This document shows, piece by piece, positions 1 through 6,956 of a stretch of 26,188 bases of DNA; the stretch's first letter is position 1, and each line of letters opens with the position of its first letter. Source of the DNA: Lysobacteraceae bacterium UBA6001 (GTDB taxonomy: Bacteria > Pseudomonadota > Gammaproteobacteria > Xanthomonadales > Xanthomonadaceae). Location of the stretch: assembly GCA_002429615.1 (NCBI GenBank), contig DJAN01000135.1, positions 1 through 26,188 on the forward strand, written 5' to 3'. Both the position numbers and the translations under genes were made by a program. The notes under the pieces were generated by a model. It was given only the letters and a program-made list of their open reading frames with translations, did no database searches and was not told the origin of the DNA.

Positions 1-269
1 CCATGTCGCCTACGGTCCCGATGCGGCTTGCCCACCGGTCACCCGATACGTTCCCACCGCGACACGAAAGCGAAATGCGCTCACCCAAACTACGCCGCGA
101 TTTGCAGGCAAGCAGCGTCAGTCCCGATACGGGCCGGGCAGGGCGATGTGGCTTTTGATCTTCGATCCGTCGAGGAGGTGTTGAGGGTGTGCGGGGGGGA
201 TGCCCTGGCGGGGGCGTGTGGCGACAGAGCCTCAGCGCGCAGGAACCCTAACGCCACGCGAAGCAGGAT
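1..269. other. Non-coding or unassigned stretch at the left edge
   Basis: I see no convincing gene here. A plus-strand open frame begins at 28, but it runs on as antisense to the LacI-family gene and its first 70 residues look like no family I know. The stretch lies downstream of the LacI gene. A weak inverted repeat (GTGGCG near 215 and CGCCAC near 252) is too far apart to call a terminator. It could include the 3' flank of a neighbour outside the window. Confidence 0.5.
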
Positions 270-1319
270 TCACCCAGCAGGCGGCTTGGCCGCGGACCCG
301 CGCTTGACCAGCGTATGCGCCAGCACCTTGTCGACCGGCGTGGCGTCCTGCCGCCGAATGCCGCGCATCAGGATATCCACCGCGTTGTCGGCCATCGCGG
401 CGATGGGCTGCCGGACCGTGGTCAGCTCGGGCCACACATTGGTGGCTGCCGACGTATCGTCGAAGCCGACGACGGAAAGATCACGCGGCACGTCCAGTCC
501 ACGACGATGCGCCACCGAAATCGCCGCCGCCGCCATGTCATCGTTGCTCGCCACGATGGCGCTGGGGCGCTGCTTGCGGCCCAGCAATTTCTCCGCGGCC
601 TTCAGGCCCGAGCGATAGGTGAACTCACCCGGTTGTATCCAGCCGGACTCCGGCGCGATGCCCGCTTCCTCCAGCGCGGCCTGGAAGCCTTCGAAGCGAC
701 GCGCGCTCGCGGTCTGGTTCGGATGGCCCTGGATGAAGCCCAGGCGCGTATGCCCCAGGCCGATCAGATAACGGGTGATTTCGCGGCTGGCCACGAAGTC
801 GTCCACGCGCACGCGGGAGATGTCGCTTTCTTCGCGGCCCGATGCGATCGCCACCACCGGCACACCGGCCTCGACCAGCTCGGCGATCACCGTGGGCGAC
901 TCGCACAGTGGCGGCGGCAGGATCACGCCGGCGACGCTGCGCGCCAATGCCTTCGCCGCTTCGCGCTCGGCCTGCGCATCGACCTCGTCCCAGGCATCCA
1001 CCACCAGCTGCGCGGCGGCGCGCGCGCTGCCGCGCAGCGCACCGACCAGCAGCTGGCGCAGGTAGCCTTCGCTGGGATTGGTATAGACCAGCGCGATGCG
1101 CGTGGTCTGTGCGGCAGCGAGCGAACTGGCCGCGAGGTTCGGCGTGTAGCCCAGCTGCTTCACCGCGCGCATCACCCGTTCGCGCGTGCTCTCGCGAACA
1201 TGCACGCGGCCGTTGACCACCCGCGACACCGTCATCGGCGAAACACCCGCGAGGCGGGCGACTTCATCGATCGTCGTCGCTTCACCCTTGCGGCGCGCGG
1301 ACTTCCTGGCGGTTACCAA
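270..1319 (-). CDS. LacI-family transcriptional regulator
   Basis: This is a 349-residue cytoplasmic DNA-binding repressor of the LacI/GalR type. Residues about 15-60 form the LacI helix-turn-helix and hinge: TIDEVARLAGVSPMTVSRVV followed by the usual LGYTPN. The rest is a periplasmic-binding-protein-like effector domain, with typical signatures IVASNDDMAAA and VVGFDDT near the C-terminus. Its length fits the family. The start is TTG (1319-1317 on the minus strand). An AAGGGGAAGG purine run lies just upstream, and a stop codon in frame further upstream excludes a longer start. The left neighbour is outside the window and the right neighbour is a kinase in the same direction, so the regulated pathway cannot be read from context. 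The effector is probably a sugar or sugar phosphate, as is usual for the family, but this is inference. Confidence 0.95.
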   Translation of the reverse strand: MVTARKSARRKGEATTIDEVARLAGVSPMTVSRVVNGRVHVRESTRERVMRAVKQLGYTPNLAASSLAAAQTTRIALVYTNPSEGYLRQLLVGALRGSARAAAQLVVDAWDEVDAQAEREAAKALARSVAGVILPPPLCESPTVIAELVEAGVPVVAIASGREESDISRVRVDDFVASREITRYLIGLGHTRLGFIQGHPNQTASARRFEGFQAALEEAGIAPESGWIQPGEFTYRSGLKAAEKLLGRKQRPSAIVASNDDMAAAAISVAHRRGLDVPRDLSVVGFDDTSAATNVWPELTTVRQPIAAMADNAVDILMRGIRRQDATPVDKVLAHTLVKRGSAAKPPAG

Positions 1320-1374
1320 TGCCTTCCCCTTCGCTGGATCGCGGCCGTTGGCGCCGGATCATGTCGCGATGGTA

Positions 1375-1388
1375 GCGGCAAAGGCCGC
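1375..1388 (-). terminator. Possible weak terminator hairpin after the kinase gene
   Basis: The arms GCGGC (1375-1379) and GCCGC (1384-1388) are perfectly complementary around a 4-base loop. They lie 64 bases beyond the kinase stop codon, in its direction of transcription. There is no T tract, so this could equally be a chance palindrome. Confidence 0.25.
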
Positions 1389-1451
1389 CCGCGTGGCCGG
1401 TAGGCGGGGGCAGGTTAGACGAAAGTCGCCGGGGCGGTCGCGTGGACCTGG

Positions 1452-3101
1452 TCAGTGCGATTCAGCGGCGAATCCGAAGCGCACTTCCACCCGCATGCCG
1501 CCCCCTTCGCGGGCATCGACCGTGAGCTGGCCCCCCAGCAGGCGTGCCCGCTCGCCCATGCTGATCAGCCCCAGGCCAGCCGGCATCCGCAGGCGGCCCA
1601 CCGGCGGGCCGATGCCGTCGTCGCTGATGGCCAGCACGCAGTCGCCACCCTGCATGCCCAGGGTGACCCAGGCCTCGCGTGCGCGGGCGTGCTTTTCCAC
1701 GTTGTTCAATGCTTCCTGCACGATGCGGAACAGGCTGAGTTCGCGCGCGTCCCCCAAGCCCTCGGGCGGCGCTACGTCGCAATGGACGCGGAGCGTGGAG
1801 CGTTGGCCGTGACCTTGGCAGAAGGCGGTGAGGGCGCTGGCCAGGCCGGTGAAGCGCAGCATGGCCGGATGCAGGCCATGCGACATGTTGCGGATGTCGT
1901 TGGAGACCTTGAGCAGCTCCTGCTGGACTTCGGAAACCGCCTCGCGCTGTGTGTCCTCGACGCCGCGCTTCAGATAGCTCAGCCGGATCGACAGCGCGGC
2001 CAACGACTGGTTGATGTCGTCGTGCAGGTCGCGTGCGATGCGCGTGCGCTCCTCCTCCTGTACCACCAGGATCCGCCCGGTGAGATCGCTCAACTGCCGG
2101 TACGCTTCGCACAGGCGCTGTGCCGCGCTGCGCTGCTGGTTCACCATCACCGAGATCAGCCACAACGCCGCCGCGGCCGCGCATAGCCAGGCCTGCATGC
2201 TCAGCGCCGCCGTGCGCGGCGGCATCAGGCCGAACGGGCCGGCGCCCCGCATGGAGAACGCCAACCCCAGCGTGCCCACCGCGAGCAGGGCGGCGCAGGT
2301 ACCGCCCAGGCCAAGGCGCAGCAATGTCCACAGCAGCAGGGGGACGGCGGCGACGGTCATCAATGCCGAAGGCAGGACGATCGTCGACCACGGCGACCAC
2401 AACCAGAGCGCGGGCAGTGCCAGCAGCACGGCGATGCCCAGGTCGCGCGCGGTCGTCGCCACGCTCCCCGTCCGGCGCGGGCAGGTGAGGGCGAGCGTGA
2501 TGGGTACGAGCAGCAGGTAGCCGCCCGCATGCGTCAGCAGCAGGCCAAGCAGATCGCCGCGGGCGAAGGACACATCGGAGAGCTGTGCCCAGAAGAGGAT
2601 CCAGGTGACGTCGAGCGCCGGCAACACGACGCCGATGGAGAGCAGCACGCGGAGGCTGTCTGGGAATTCAGTCGGCGGCCAATGCAGGCCACCGCTGCGC
2701 CGCAGCAGCCAGGCGAATCCCAGGGGCGGCAACGGCATGCCGATGGCCAGCAGCAGGTTGTCCGCGCGGGTGACTTCCCACTGCATGGGCAGCGCCAGCC
2801 AGATGCCGATCACCGCGCCGACGGTGGCGGCGGCCCAGGTGCGGGCGGGCTGGGTAGCCAGCCATGCCAGCAACAGCGGCGGTGCGACACAGAAGGCGGC
2901 GATGCCCTCCTGCCAGGCGCCGAGGGCTTCGGCGATTTTCTCGCCGAAGAAGCACAACAGGCCGAGCAGCAATGCCTGCGTGAATTGTTCACGCACTCGT
3001 CCTGTCGGGTGACGTCCTGCATCCCCGCTGTAGTGTGCGATTGGCTTGGTTTGACTCACTGCCTGCAACGCCTCCGCTTCCGTGGGGCCGTGCCGTGGCA
3101 T
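1452..3101 (-). CDS. MASE1-type membrane sensor histidine kinase (NarX/UhpB class)
   Basis: This inner-membrane sensor kinase probably phosphorylates one or both response regulators encoded divergently. The N-terminal half (about residues 37-310) contains some eight hydrophobic segments resembling a MASE1 sensor domain. It is followed by a HisKA_3 dimerisation/phosphoacceptor helix with motif RIARDLHDDINQSL (His about 360 from the chosen start). The HATPase_c domain has an N box (IVQEALNNVEKHA), a G1 box (SDDGIG) and a G2 box (GLGLISMGERARLLGG). All catalytic boxes look intact. The HDLHDD-type H box is typical of kinases paired with NarL/LuxR-type regulators, which matches the neighbour. I chose the ATG at 3101. 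A GTG at 3161 would add 20 residues of unconvincing sequence, and neither start has a strong ribosome-binding site. The signal sensed is unknown. Confidence 0.9.
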   Translation of the reverse strand: MPRHGPTEAEALQAVSQTKPIAHYSGDAGRHPTGRVREQFTQALLLGLLCFFGEKIAEALGAWQEGIAAFCVAPPLLLAWLATQPARTWAAATVGAVIGIWLALPMQWEVTRADNLLLAIGMPLPPLGFAWLLRRSGGLHWPPTEFPDSLRVLLSIGVVLPALDVTWILFWAQLSDVSFARGDLLGLLLTHAGGYLLLVPITLALTCPRRTGSVATTARDLGIAVLLALPALWLWSPWSTIVLPSALMTVAAVPLLLWTLLRLGLGGTCAALLAVGTLGLAFSMRGAGPFGLMPPRTAALSMQAWLCAAAAALWLISVMVNQQRSAAQRLCEAYRQLSDLTGRILVVQEEERTRIARDLHDDINQSLAALSIRLSYLKRGVEDTQREAVSEVQQELLKVSNDIRNMSHGLHPAMLRFTGLASALTAFCQGHGQRSTLRVHCDVAPPEGLGDARELSLFRIVQEALNNVEKHARAREAWVTLGMQGGDCVLAISDDGIGPPVGRLRMPAGLGLISMGERARLLGGQLTVDAREGGGMRVEVRFGFAAESH

Positions 3102-3260
3102 GGGACTGCGCCGCGCGAGTATGCGCCATGCAAGTGGCGGAAAACACCGGGGAAAATGCACTATTTTTCTTCACGGCCGAATCACAAGGATTTCACGCCG
3201 TGGCGATAGTCTGCCCGCAGCATCGGACCTGGGGGGCGTCCCGGGAACAGAGGCGGTAGC

Positions 3261-3278
3261 GGTCACGCATGCGTGGCC
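3261..3278. promoter_or_regulatory. Palindromic operator candidate between divergent kinase and regulator genes
   Basis: CACGCATGCGTG at 3264-3275 is a perfect 12-base palindrome. Extended to GGTCACGCATGCGTGGCC (3261-3278), it pairs at 8 of 9 positions. It lies 39 bases before the regulator start at 3315, inside the intergenic region shared with the kinase. A dimeric regulator could bind here, possibly the NarL-type protein encoded next to it. This is inferred from symmetry and position only. Confidence 0.4.
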
Positions 3279-3314
3279 CGAAGCCGCCTTGCCACGCTGA
3301 TGGAGATTGCACGC

Positions 3315-3974
3315 ATGGCTCTTGGGATGGTGGAAGTCGCGCCGCGTCTGCCGCGGCGCCGTCTGGTGTTGGCGGATGATCACCTGCTGGTGGCGCAGGG
3401 CGTGGAGCGCCTGCTGCTGGAATTTTTCGATGTCATCGCCCTGGTGTTCGACGGCGACGCGCTGCTCGATGCGGTGCGCAGCGAGATGCCCGACCTGGTG
3501 ATCGCCGACATCAGCATGCCGGGCATGACCGGCATCGACGTGATGCGACGCGCGCAGGACGAGGGCATCGATGTCCCCTTCATTTTCCTCACCATGCATG
3601 CGGACTCGGAGATGGCCTCGCGCGCGATCTGCGCCGGAGGCTGCGGCTACGTGCTGAAGAACGCGGCGGGCGAGGAGCTGCTGTATGCGGCGCAGCAGGT
3701 CCTCAACGGGAAGACCTACGTCACCCCGACCCTGGCGGCCAATGCCATCGCCACCTCGCAGCGCCGCCGCCGCAACCTGACCGACAAGCAGCAGCGGGTG
3801 CTGGAGTACGTGGCGCGCGGCCTGCGCTCCAAGCAGATCGCCTTCGAGCTCGGCGTCTCGGTGCGCACGGTGGAGTCGCACAAGTACGCGATCATGCAGG
3901 AGCTGGGCGTGCACGGGACGCTGGAGCTGGTGCGGCGCGCCGAGCAGGAAGGTCTGCTGGTTCCGCATGCCTGA
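3315..3974 (+). CDS. NarL/LuxR-family response regulator
   Basis: This is a two-domain DNA-binding response regulator of 219 residues. The receiver domain (about 15-135) has the acidic pair D21/D22, phosphoacceptor D65 (in ADISMPG), the conserved Thr in LTMHAD, and the Lys in GYVLKN. The C-terminal LuxR/GerE helix-turn-helix (about 155-219) contains LTDKQQRVLEYVARG and the recognition helix region SVRTVESHKYAIM. I chose the ATG at 3315 because GGAG at 3302-3305 precedes it at good spacing; upstream starts at 3273 and 3300 lack this. It is divergent from the MASE1 kinase, whose HisKA_3 type normally pairs with this regulator class, so they are probably cognate. A receiver-only paralogue follows on the same strand. 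Confidence 0.95.
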   Translation: MALGMVEVAPRLPRRRLVLADDHLLVAQGVERLLLEFFDVIALVFDGDALLDAVRSEMPDLVIADISMPGMTGIDVMRRAQDEGIDVPFIFLTMHADSEMASRAICAGGCGYVLKNAAGEELLYAAQQVLNGKTYVTPTLAANAIATSQRRRRNLTDKQQRVLEYVARGLRSKQIAFELGVSVRTVESHKYAIMQELGVHGTLELVRRAEQEGLLVPHA

Positions 3975-3976
3975 GT

Positions 3977-4013
3977 GGCGCGCGGCAGGCGCCGTGCGTC
4001 AGTAGTTTTACTT
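3977..4013 (+). terminator. Possible terminator between the two response-regulator genes
   Basis: GGCGC (3977-3981) and GCGCC (3989-3993) form a 5-base stem with a 7-base loop right after the stop codon. A T-rich stretch, TTTTACTT, follows about 12 bases later. The T tract is too far from the stem for a classical intrinsic terminator, so this is a weak call. It would separate transcription of the two regulators. Confidence 0.25.
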
Positions 4014-4091
4014 GTGCCGATCCGGTTGTTTTTCCGTGGTTGTGCCGCGCGGCCACGCGCAGGATGGAATCCCCATTCGCGGGTCCGGGCG

Positions 4092-4490
4092 ATGAAGCGC
4101 GTGCGTGTGCTGCTGGCAGAGGACGGCTGGGCCATGTCGCGTGAACTGGGCGCGATCCTGGCGCAGGACTGCGAAGTGCTGGCGACGGTAAGCGACGGGC
4201 TGGCGCTGGTGCGGCTGGCGCGGGAGATGCACCCCGACGTGCTGGTAACCGACATCTCCATGCCTGGCGTCACCGGCCTGCAGGCGGTGGAGCGCCTGAT
4301 CGAGCAGGGTTACGCGCCGCGGGTGGTGTTCGTCACCGTGCATGCCGAGCCGCAGGTGGTGCGCCACGCCCTGAGCCTCGGCCAGTGCGGCTATGTCCTG
4401 AAGGCCGACGCCGTCGAGGATCTGCTGCCCGCGGTGCACGCCGCACTGGCTGGCCGGCGCTATCTGTCCGCCTCCATTCCGCCACCCTGA
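4092..4490 (+). CDS. Receiver-only (single-domain) response regulator
   Basis: This is a 132-residue protein consisting of one receiver domain and nothing else. It keeps the functional residues: acidic pair E10/D11, phosphoacceptor D54 in TDISMPGVTG, Thr in FVTVHAE, and Lys in GYVLKAD. It resembles the receiver of the NarL-type regulator just upstream (shared DISMPG.TG and CGYVLK motifs) but stops where the LuxR helix-turn-helix would begin. It therefore looks like a paralogue that lost, or never had, an output domain. Such proteins can act as phosphate sinks or protein-protein switches. I chose the ATG at 4092; a GTG at 3975 would add 39 residues outside the domain. No strong ribosome-binding site is visible. 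It converges with the next gene, six bases away. Confidence 0.88.
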   Translation: MKRVRVLLAEDGWAMSRELGAILAQDCEVLATVSDGLALVRLAREMHPDVLVTDISMPGVTGLQAVERLIEQGYAPRVVFVTVHAEPQVVRHALSLGQCGYVLKADAVEDLLPAVHAALAGRRYLSASIPPP

Positions 4491-4496
4491 ACCGGC

Positions 4497-5663
4497 TCAG
4501 GCGAGCAGGCCGAACAGGCGCTCGGCCAGCTCGTCGACCGAGAACACCAGCAGCGCGAGCGGCGCCAGCGGCGCTGCGGCGTACAGCACGATGCGCACGA
4601 CGCCCCATCGGCTGATCGGCACCGCCGGCAGACCCTTGATGGTGGCGTAGACGCCGGTGAAGTCGCATAGCGCGGAGGAATCGGGGGCATCGAGCAGCTC
4701 GCGCGTGTCGCCTGCCATCAGTCCGCGTGGCCAACGCAGGTCGAAGGTGCGGACGGCACGGTTGCCCAGTGCATCGAACTTGAGCAGGGCATGGCGCTTC
4801 ACCCGCAGCATCGTGGGCGCCAGCAGCAGCAGCGGCGCCAGCACCAGGGCGCTGGCGGCGATCACGTAGCCCACGATCAGGTAGCGCAGGCTGAAAAGCG
4901 TCTCGCCCAGATACAGGATGTGGTTGGCGAATGCCCCGCACAGCACGAAGCCGTTGGCCAGCGACATGACCGCGAAGCGTTCCTGCGCCATGCCAAGGAA
5001 ACCCAGGCCGGCGGCGCCGTCCGGGTGCGCGGCATGCAGGTCGAGCCGTTGCCGCACCAGCTTCCACAGCAGCCAGGTCCAGAGCAGCAACCGCCACAGC
5101 CAGATCAGCACGACGAAGCGGAACAGGGGGGTGGAGACATACTGCAGCCACACCCCGGCCTGGCTGAGCCGGCCATCCGCGGCCAGGCTCCATTCGGCCA
5201 CGCCCGGCAGCCGGTCACCCAGGGTGGTGCCGGAGAAGACCGAGGCGATGGCCAGCAGCAGGCAGATCAGCTCCGGCAGGCGCGCATCGCGCAGTTCGCG
5301 CACCTTGCGCAGCTCGCGCAGCACCGATTCCTGTCGCGAAGGCGCCACCAGCGAGGCATGCGCGAACTGCCGCGCGGCCTGGCGCAGGATGTCGTCGCTG
5401 CGGGGCGCGAGCAGGACCAGCGTGGGCAGCGCCAGCAGGAAGCGCGACAGCACCGCGTAGTCGCGCAGCAGCGGAACGCCATGGGCCGTGCGCCACAGGG
5501 TGCCGTCGAGCGCGCAGTACATCGCCAGCGGGACGAAGGTCAGCGCGAGCAGGACCACGCATAGCCAGATGGCCGAATGGGTACCCGGGCCGATCAGGCG
5601 CAGACGGTCGAGCAGGCGGTGCGTCGGGCCACCGCGCATCAGCGAAAGATTGTCGCCTGGCAT
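4497..5663 (-). CDS. Polytopic membrane protein of unknown function
   Basis: I do not recognise a family for this 388-residue protein. It has about six or seven hydrophobic segments. They begin with one near residues 30-52, then pairs around 90-110, 135-155 and 185-215, two around 245-315, and one near 355-380. Between the fourth and fifth segments, and again before the last, are soluble loops rich in Arg and Asp. There is no signal peptide and no obvious catalytic motif. The ATG at 5663 is preceded on the minus strand only by a weak GGGGT. The gene is divergent from the operon starting at 5821 and shares a 157-base intergenic region with it, so co-regulation is possible. The product probably sits in the inner membrane. 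Confidence 0.8.
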   Translation of the reverse strand: MPGDNLSLMRGGPTHRLLDRLRLIGPGTHSAIWLCVVLLALTFVPLAMYCALDGTLWRTAHGVPLLRDYAVLSRFLLALPTLVLLAPRSDDILRQAARQFAHASLVAPSRQESVLRELRKVRELRDARLPELICLLLAIASVFSGTTLGDRLPGVAEWSLAADGRLSQAGVWLQYVSTPLFRFVVLIWLWRLLLWTWLLWKLVRQRLDLHAAHPDGAAGLGFLGMAQERFAVMSLANGFVLCGAFANHILYLGETLFSLRYLIVGYVIAASALVLAPLLLLAPTMLRVKRHALLKFDALGNRAVRTFDLRWPRGLMAGDTRELLDAPDSSALCDFTGVYATIKGLPAVPISRWGVVRIVLYAAAPLAPLALLVFSVDELAERLFGLLA

Positions 5664-5727
5664 GGCCGGCGTTACCCCAGGGAGGCGTGCACCCTATTCA
5701 ACATGCCAGCGCGTCGCGGGCTTCGCA

Positions 5728-5743
5728 CCAGTAAAAATACTGG
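5728..5743. promoter_or_regulatory. Inverted repeat (operator candidate) in the divergent intergenic region
   Basis: CCAGTA (5728-5733) and TACTGG (5738-5743) are perfect 6-base inverted arms around AAAA. The site lies in an AT-richer patch midway between the divergent membrane-protein gene (start 5663) and the sulfatase operon (first start 5821). Its symmetry and position suit an operator for a dimeric regulator. No regulator gene is adjacent, so the binding protein is unknown. Confidence 0.4.
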
Positions 5744-5820
5744 CTACAGACTAGTAGGAACCCGATTGCGCGCGCGGGTCGGCGCGATCGAAGCTGGAGC
5801 CCTCAACGTGGAGGCGCTCT

Positions 5821-6237
5821 GTGGATTCCCTGCTCGACTTCCTGCACCGGTTCTGGAGCGACATGCTGGCCCGTACCGACGGGCCGATGACGTTCCGCTT
5901 CCTGCTGCAGCCGATCATGGCGATCATCACCGCGGGCATCGATGGCTATCGCGACGCCGTTCTCGGGCGCACGCCATATTTCCACAAGCTGCTGTTCGGT
6001 GGCCGCAGCGGCAGCCGGGTGCTGACCTTCCGCGAAGGCTTCAGCGCGGTTGCGCGGATCCTGCTGCTCGGCGTGGCGATGGACGTGATCTACCAGTTCA
6101 AGGTCTTCGGCAGCTTCAGCCATCCGCTGGAGACCCTGGTGATCGCCGTCGTGCTCGCTTTCATCCCCTATCTGCTGCTGCGCGGGCCGATCGCCCGCGT
6201 GGTGCGCCGTTGGCGGCAACGCCACGGGCAGGCCTGA
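5821..6237 (+). CDS. Small inner-membrane protein, first gene of the sulfatase operon
   Basis: This is a 138-residue hydrophobic protein of no family I can name. It has about three transmembrane stretches: near residues 25-42, near 70-92 (ILLLGVAMDVIY), and near 103-122 (LVIAVVLAFIPYLLLRG). A basic C-terminus (RRWRQRHG) suggests a cytoplasmic tail. The start is GTG at 5821, supported by GGAGG at 5810-5814 with six bases of spacing. The DUF202-like gene begins only 20 bases after its stop, so the two are probably co-transcribed and may work together in the membrane. Its function is unknown. Confidence 0.8.
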   Translation: MDSLLDFLHRFWSDMLARTDGPMTFRFLLQPIMAIITAGIDGYRDAVLGRTPYFHKLLFGGRSGSRVLTFREGFSAVARILLLGVAMDVIYQFKVFGSFSHPLETLVIAVVLAFIPYLLLRGPIARVVRRWRQRHGQA

Positions 6238-6257
6238 TTTCCTCCGCGGAGTCCCTC

Positions 6258-6911
6258 ATGTCCCCCAACGTTCCCCGCCAGGATTCCCGCGCAGATTCGG
6301 CTGCGGTGCGGCCCGCGAAATTCGTCGAGACCGATCCGCCACCCTTGCCGCAGGTGGACGAGACCAACGCCGATGCCGCCTCGGTGACGTACTCGCACTA
6401 CCGCACCGGCCTGTCGAACCACCGCACCAAGCTCTCCGAGCACCGTACCTCGCTGTCGGAGTACCGCACCGACCTGTCCGGCGAGCGCACCGAGATGTCG
6501 ATGCGCCGCACCGGGTTGTCGTTCCAGCGCACGCGCATGAGCGCCGACCGCACGCTGATGTCGATCATCCGCACCGCGCTGTCGCTGATCGGATTTGGTT
6601 TCACGATCTACCAGGTCTTCAGCAAGATGATCTCGCACGCATTGCACATCGGCTTCGGTGGCAACGCGCCACGCAATTTCGGCGTGGCGCTGGTGGCGTT
6701 GGGCGTGCTGCTGCTGACGCTGGGGATCGTCTATCACATCCGCTACATGACCGCGCTGCGTGCCGAGCGCGATGCCATGGCCCGGGAAGGACTGGTACAT
6801 GCCGACAGTCCGTATCCGCTTTCGTTGAGCCTGATCACCGCGATCCTGCTATGGGGCGTCGGGCTGGTGGCGATCGCCAGCATGGTGTTCGACCTGACCC
6901 TGGCGGTTTGA
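6258..6911 (+). CDS. DUF202-family membrane protein with a nine-unit heptad array
   Basis: This is a 217-residue protein whose C-terminal half resembles DUF202 (YidH-like) membrane proteins. The canonical motif, two RTxL units followed by LIGFG, is at about residues 98-114. Three transmembrane segments follow, near 107-127, 140-162 and 188-212. What is odd is the N-terminal extension. Residues 47-109 are nine tandem heptads of the form xxRTx(L/M)S, with Arg at 49, 56, 63, 70, 77, 84, 91, 98 and 105. Ordinary DUF202 proteins have about two such units. Residues 1-46 are Pro-rich and probably disordered. ATG 6258 is preceded by GGAG at 6248-6251. The role is unknown; the repeats may form a long amphipathic helix. 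Confidence 0.88.
   Translation: MSPNVPRQDSRADSAAVRPAKFVETDPPPLPQVDETNADAASVTYSHYRTGLSNHRTKLSEHRTSLSEYRTDLSGERTEMSMRRTGLSFQRTRMSADRTLMSIIRTALSLIGFGFTIYQVFSKMISHALHIGFGGNAPRNFGVALVALGVLLLTLGIVYHIRYMTALRAERDAMAREGLVHADSPYPLSLSLITAILLWGVGLVAIASMVFDLTLAV
6396..6584 (+). repeat. Nine in-frame 21-base units encoding xxRTx(L/M)S heptads
   Basis: The coding sequence carries nine consecutive 21-base units, each encoding Arg-Thr at the same phase and usually Leu-Ser or Met-Ser two residues later. The DNA is diverged between units while the RT and S positions are kept. This suggests an old duplication held by protein-level selection rather than a recent slippage repeat. Confidence 0.85.
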
Positions 6912-6956
6912 CCTCGCGATTCTCCACCGTGTAACAGAAAAGAAGAGGAACCCGAT

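Noticed and set aside
315..1403. Long plus-strand open frame opposite the LacI gene (362 codons)
   Set aside because: It is antisense to a clear LacI-family gene, its protein is a His/Arg/Gly-rich composition artefact of GC-rich DNA, and it shows no domain.
3207..3212. TAGTCT as a shared -10 box, also seen near 17991 before opgH
   Set aside because: The surrounding GGCG(A)TAGTCTGCC similarity is suggestive, but neither site has a convincing -35 box and the second lies over 200 bases from opgH.
6396..6584. Possible simple-sequence (slippage) repeat
   Set aside because: The 21-base units are too diverged in DNA to be a recent tandem repeat. The regularity is at protein level, so it is reported as a heptad array.
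5577..6911. Single 444-codon frame joining the start region of 5821 to the DUF202 gene
   Set aside because: The first 227 codons run in another frame through the small membrane-protein gene. ATG 6258 with its GGAG is the natural start.
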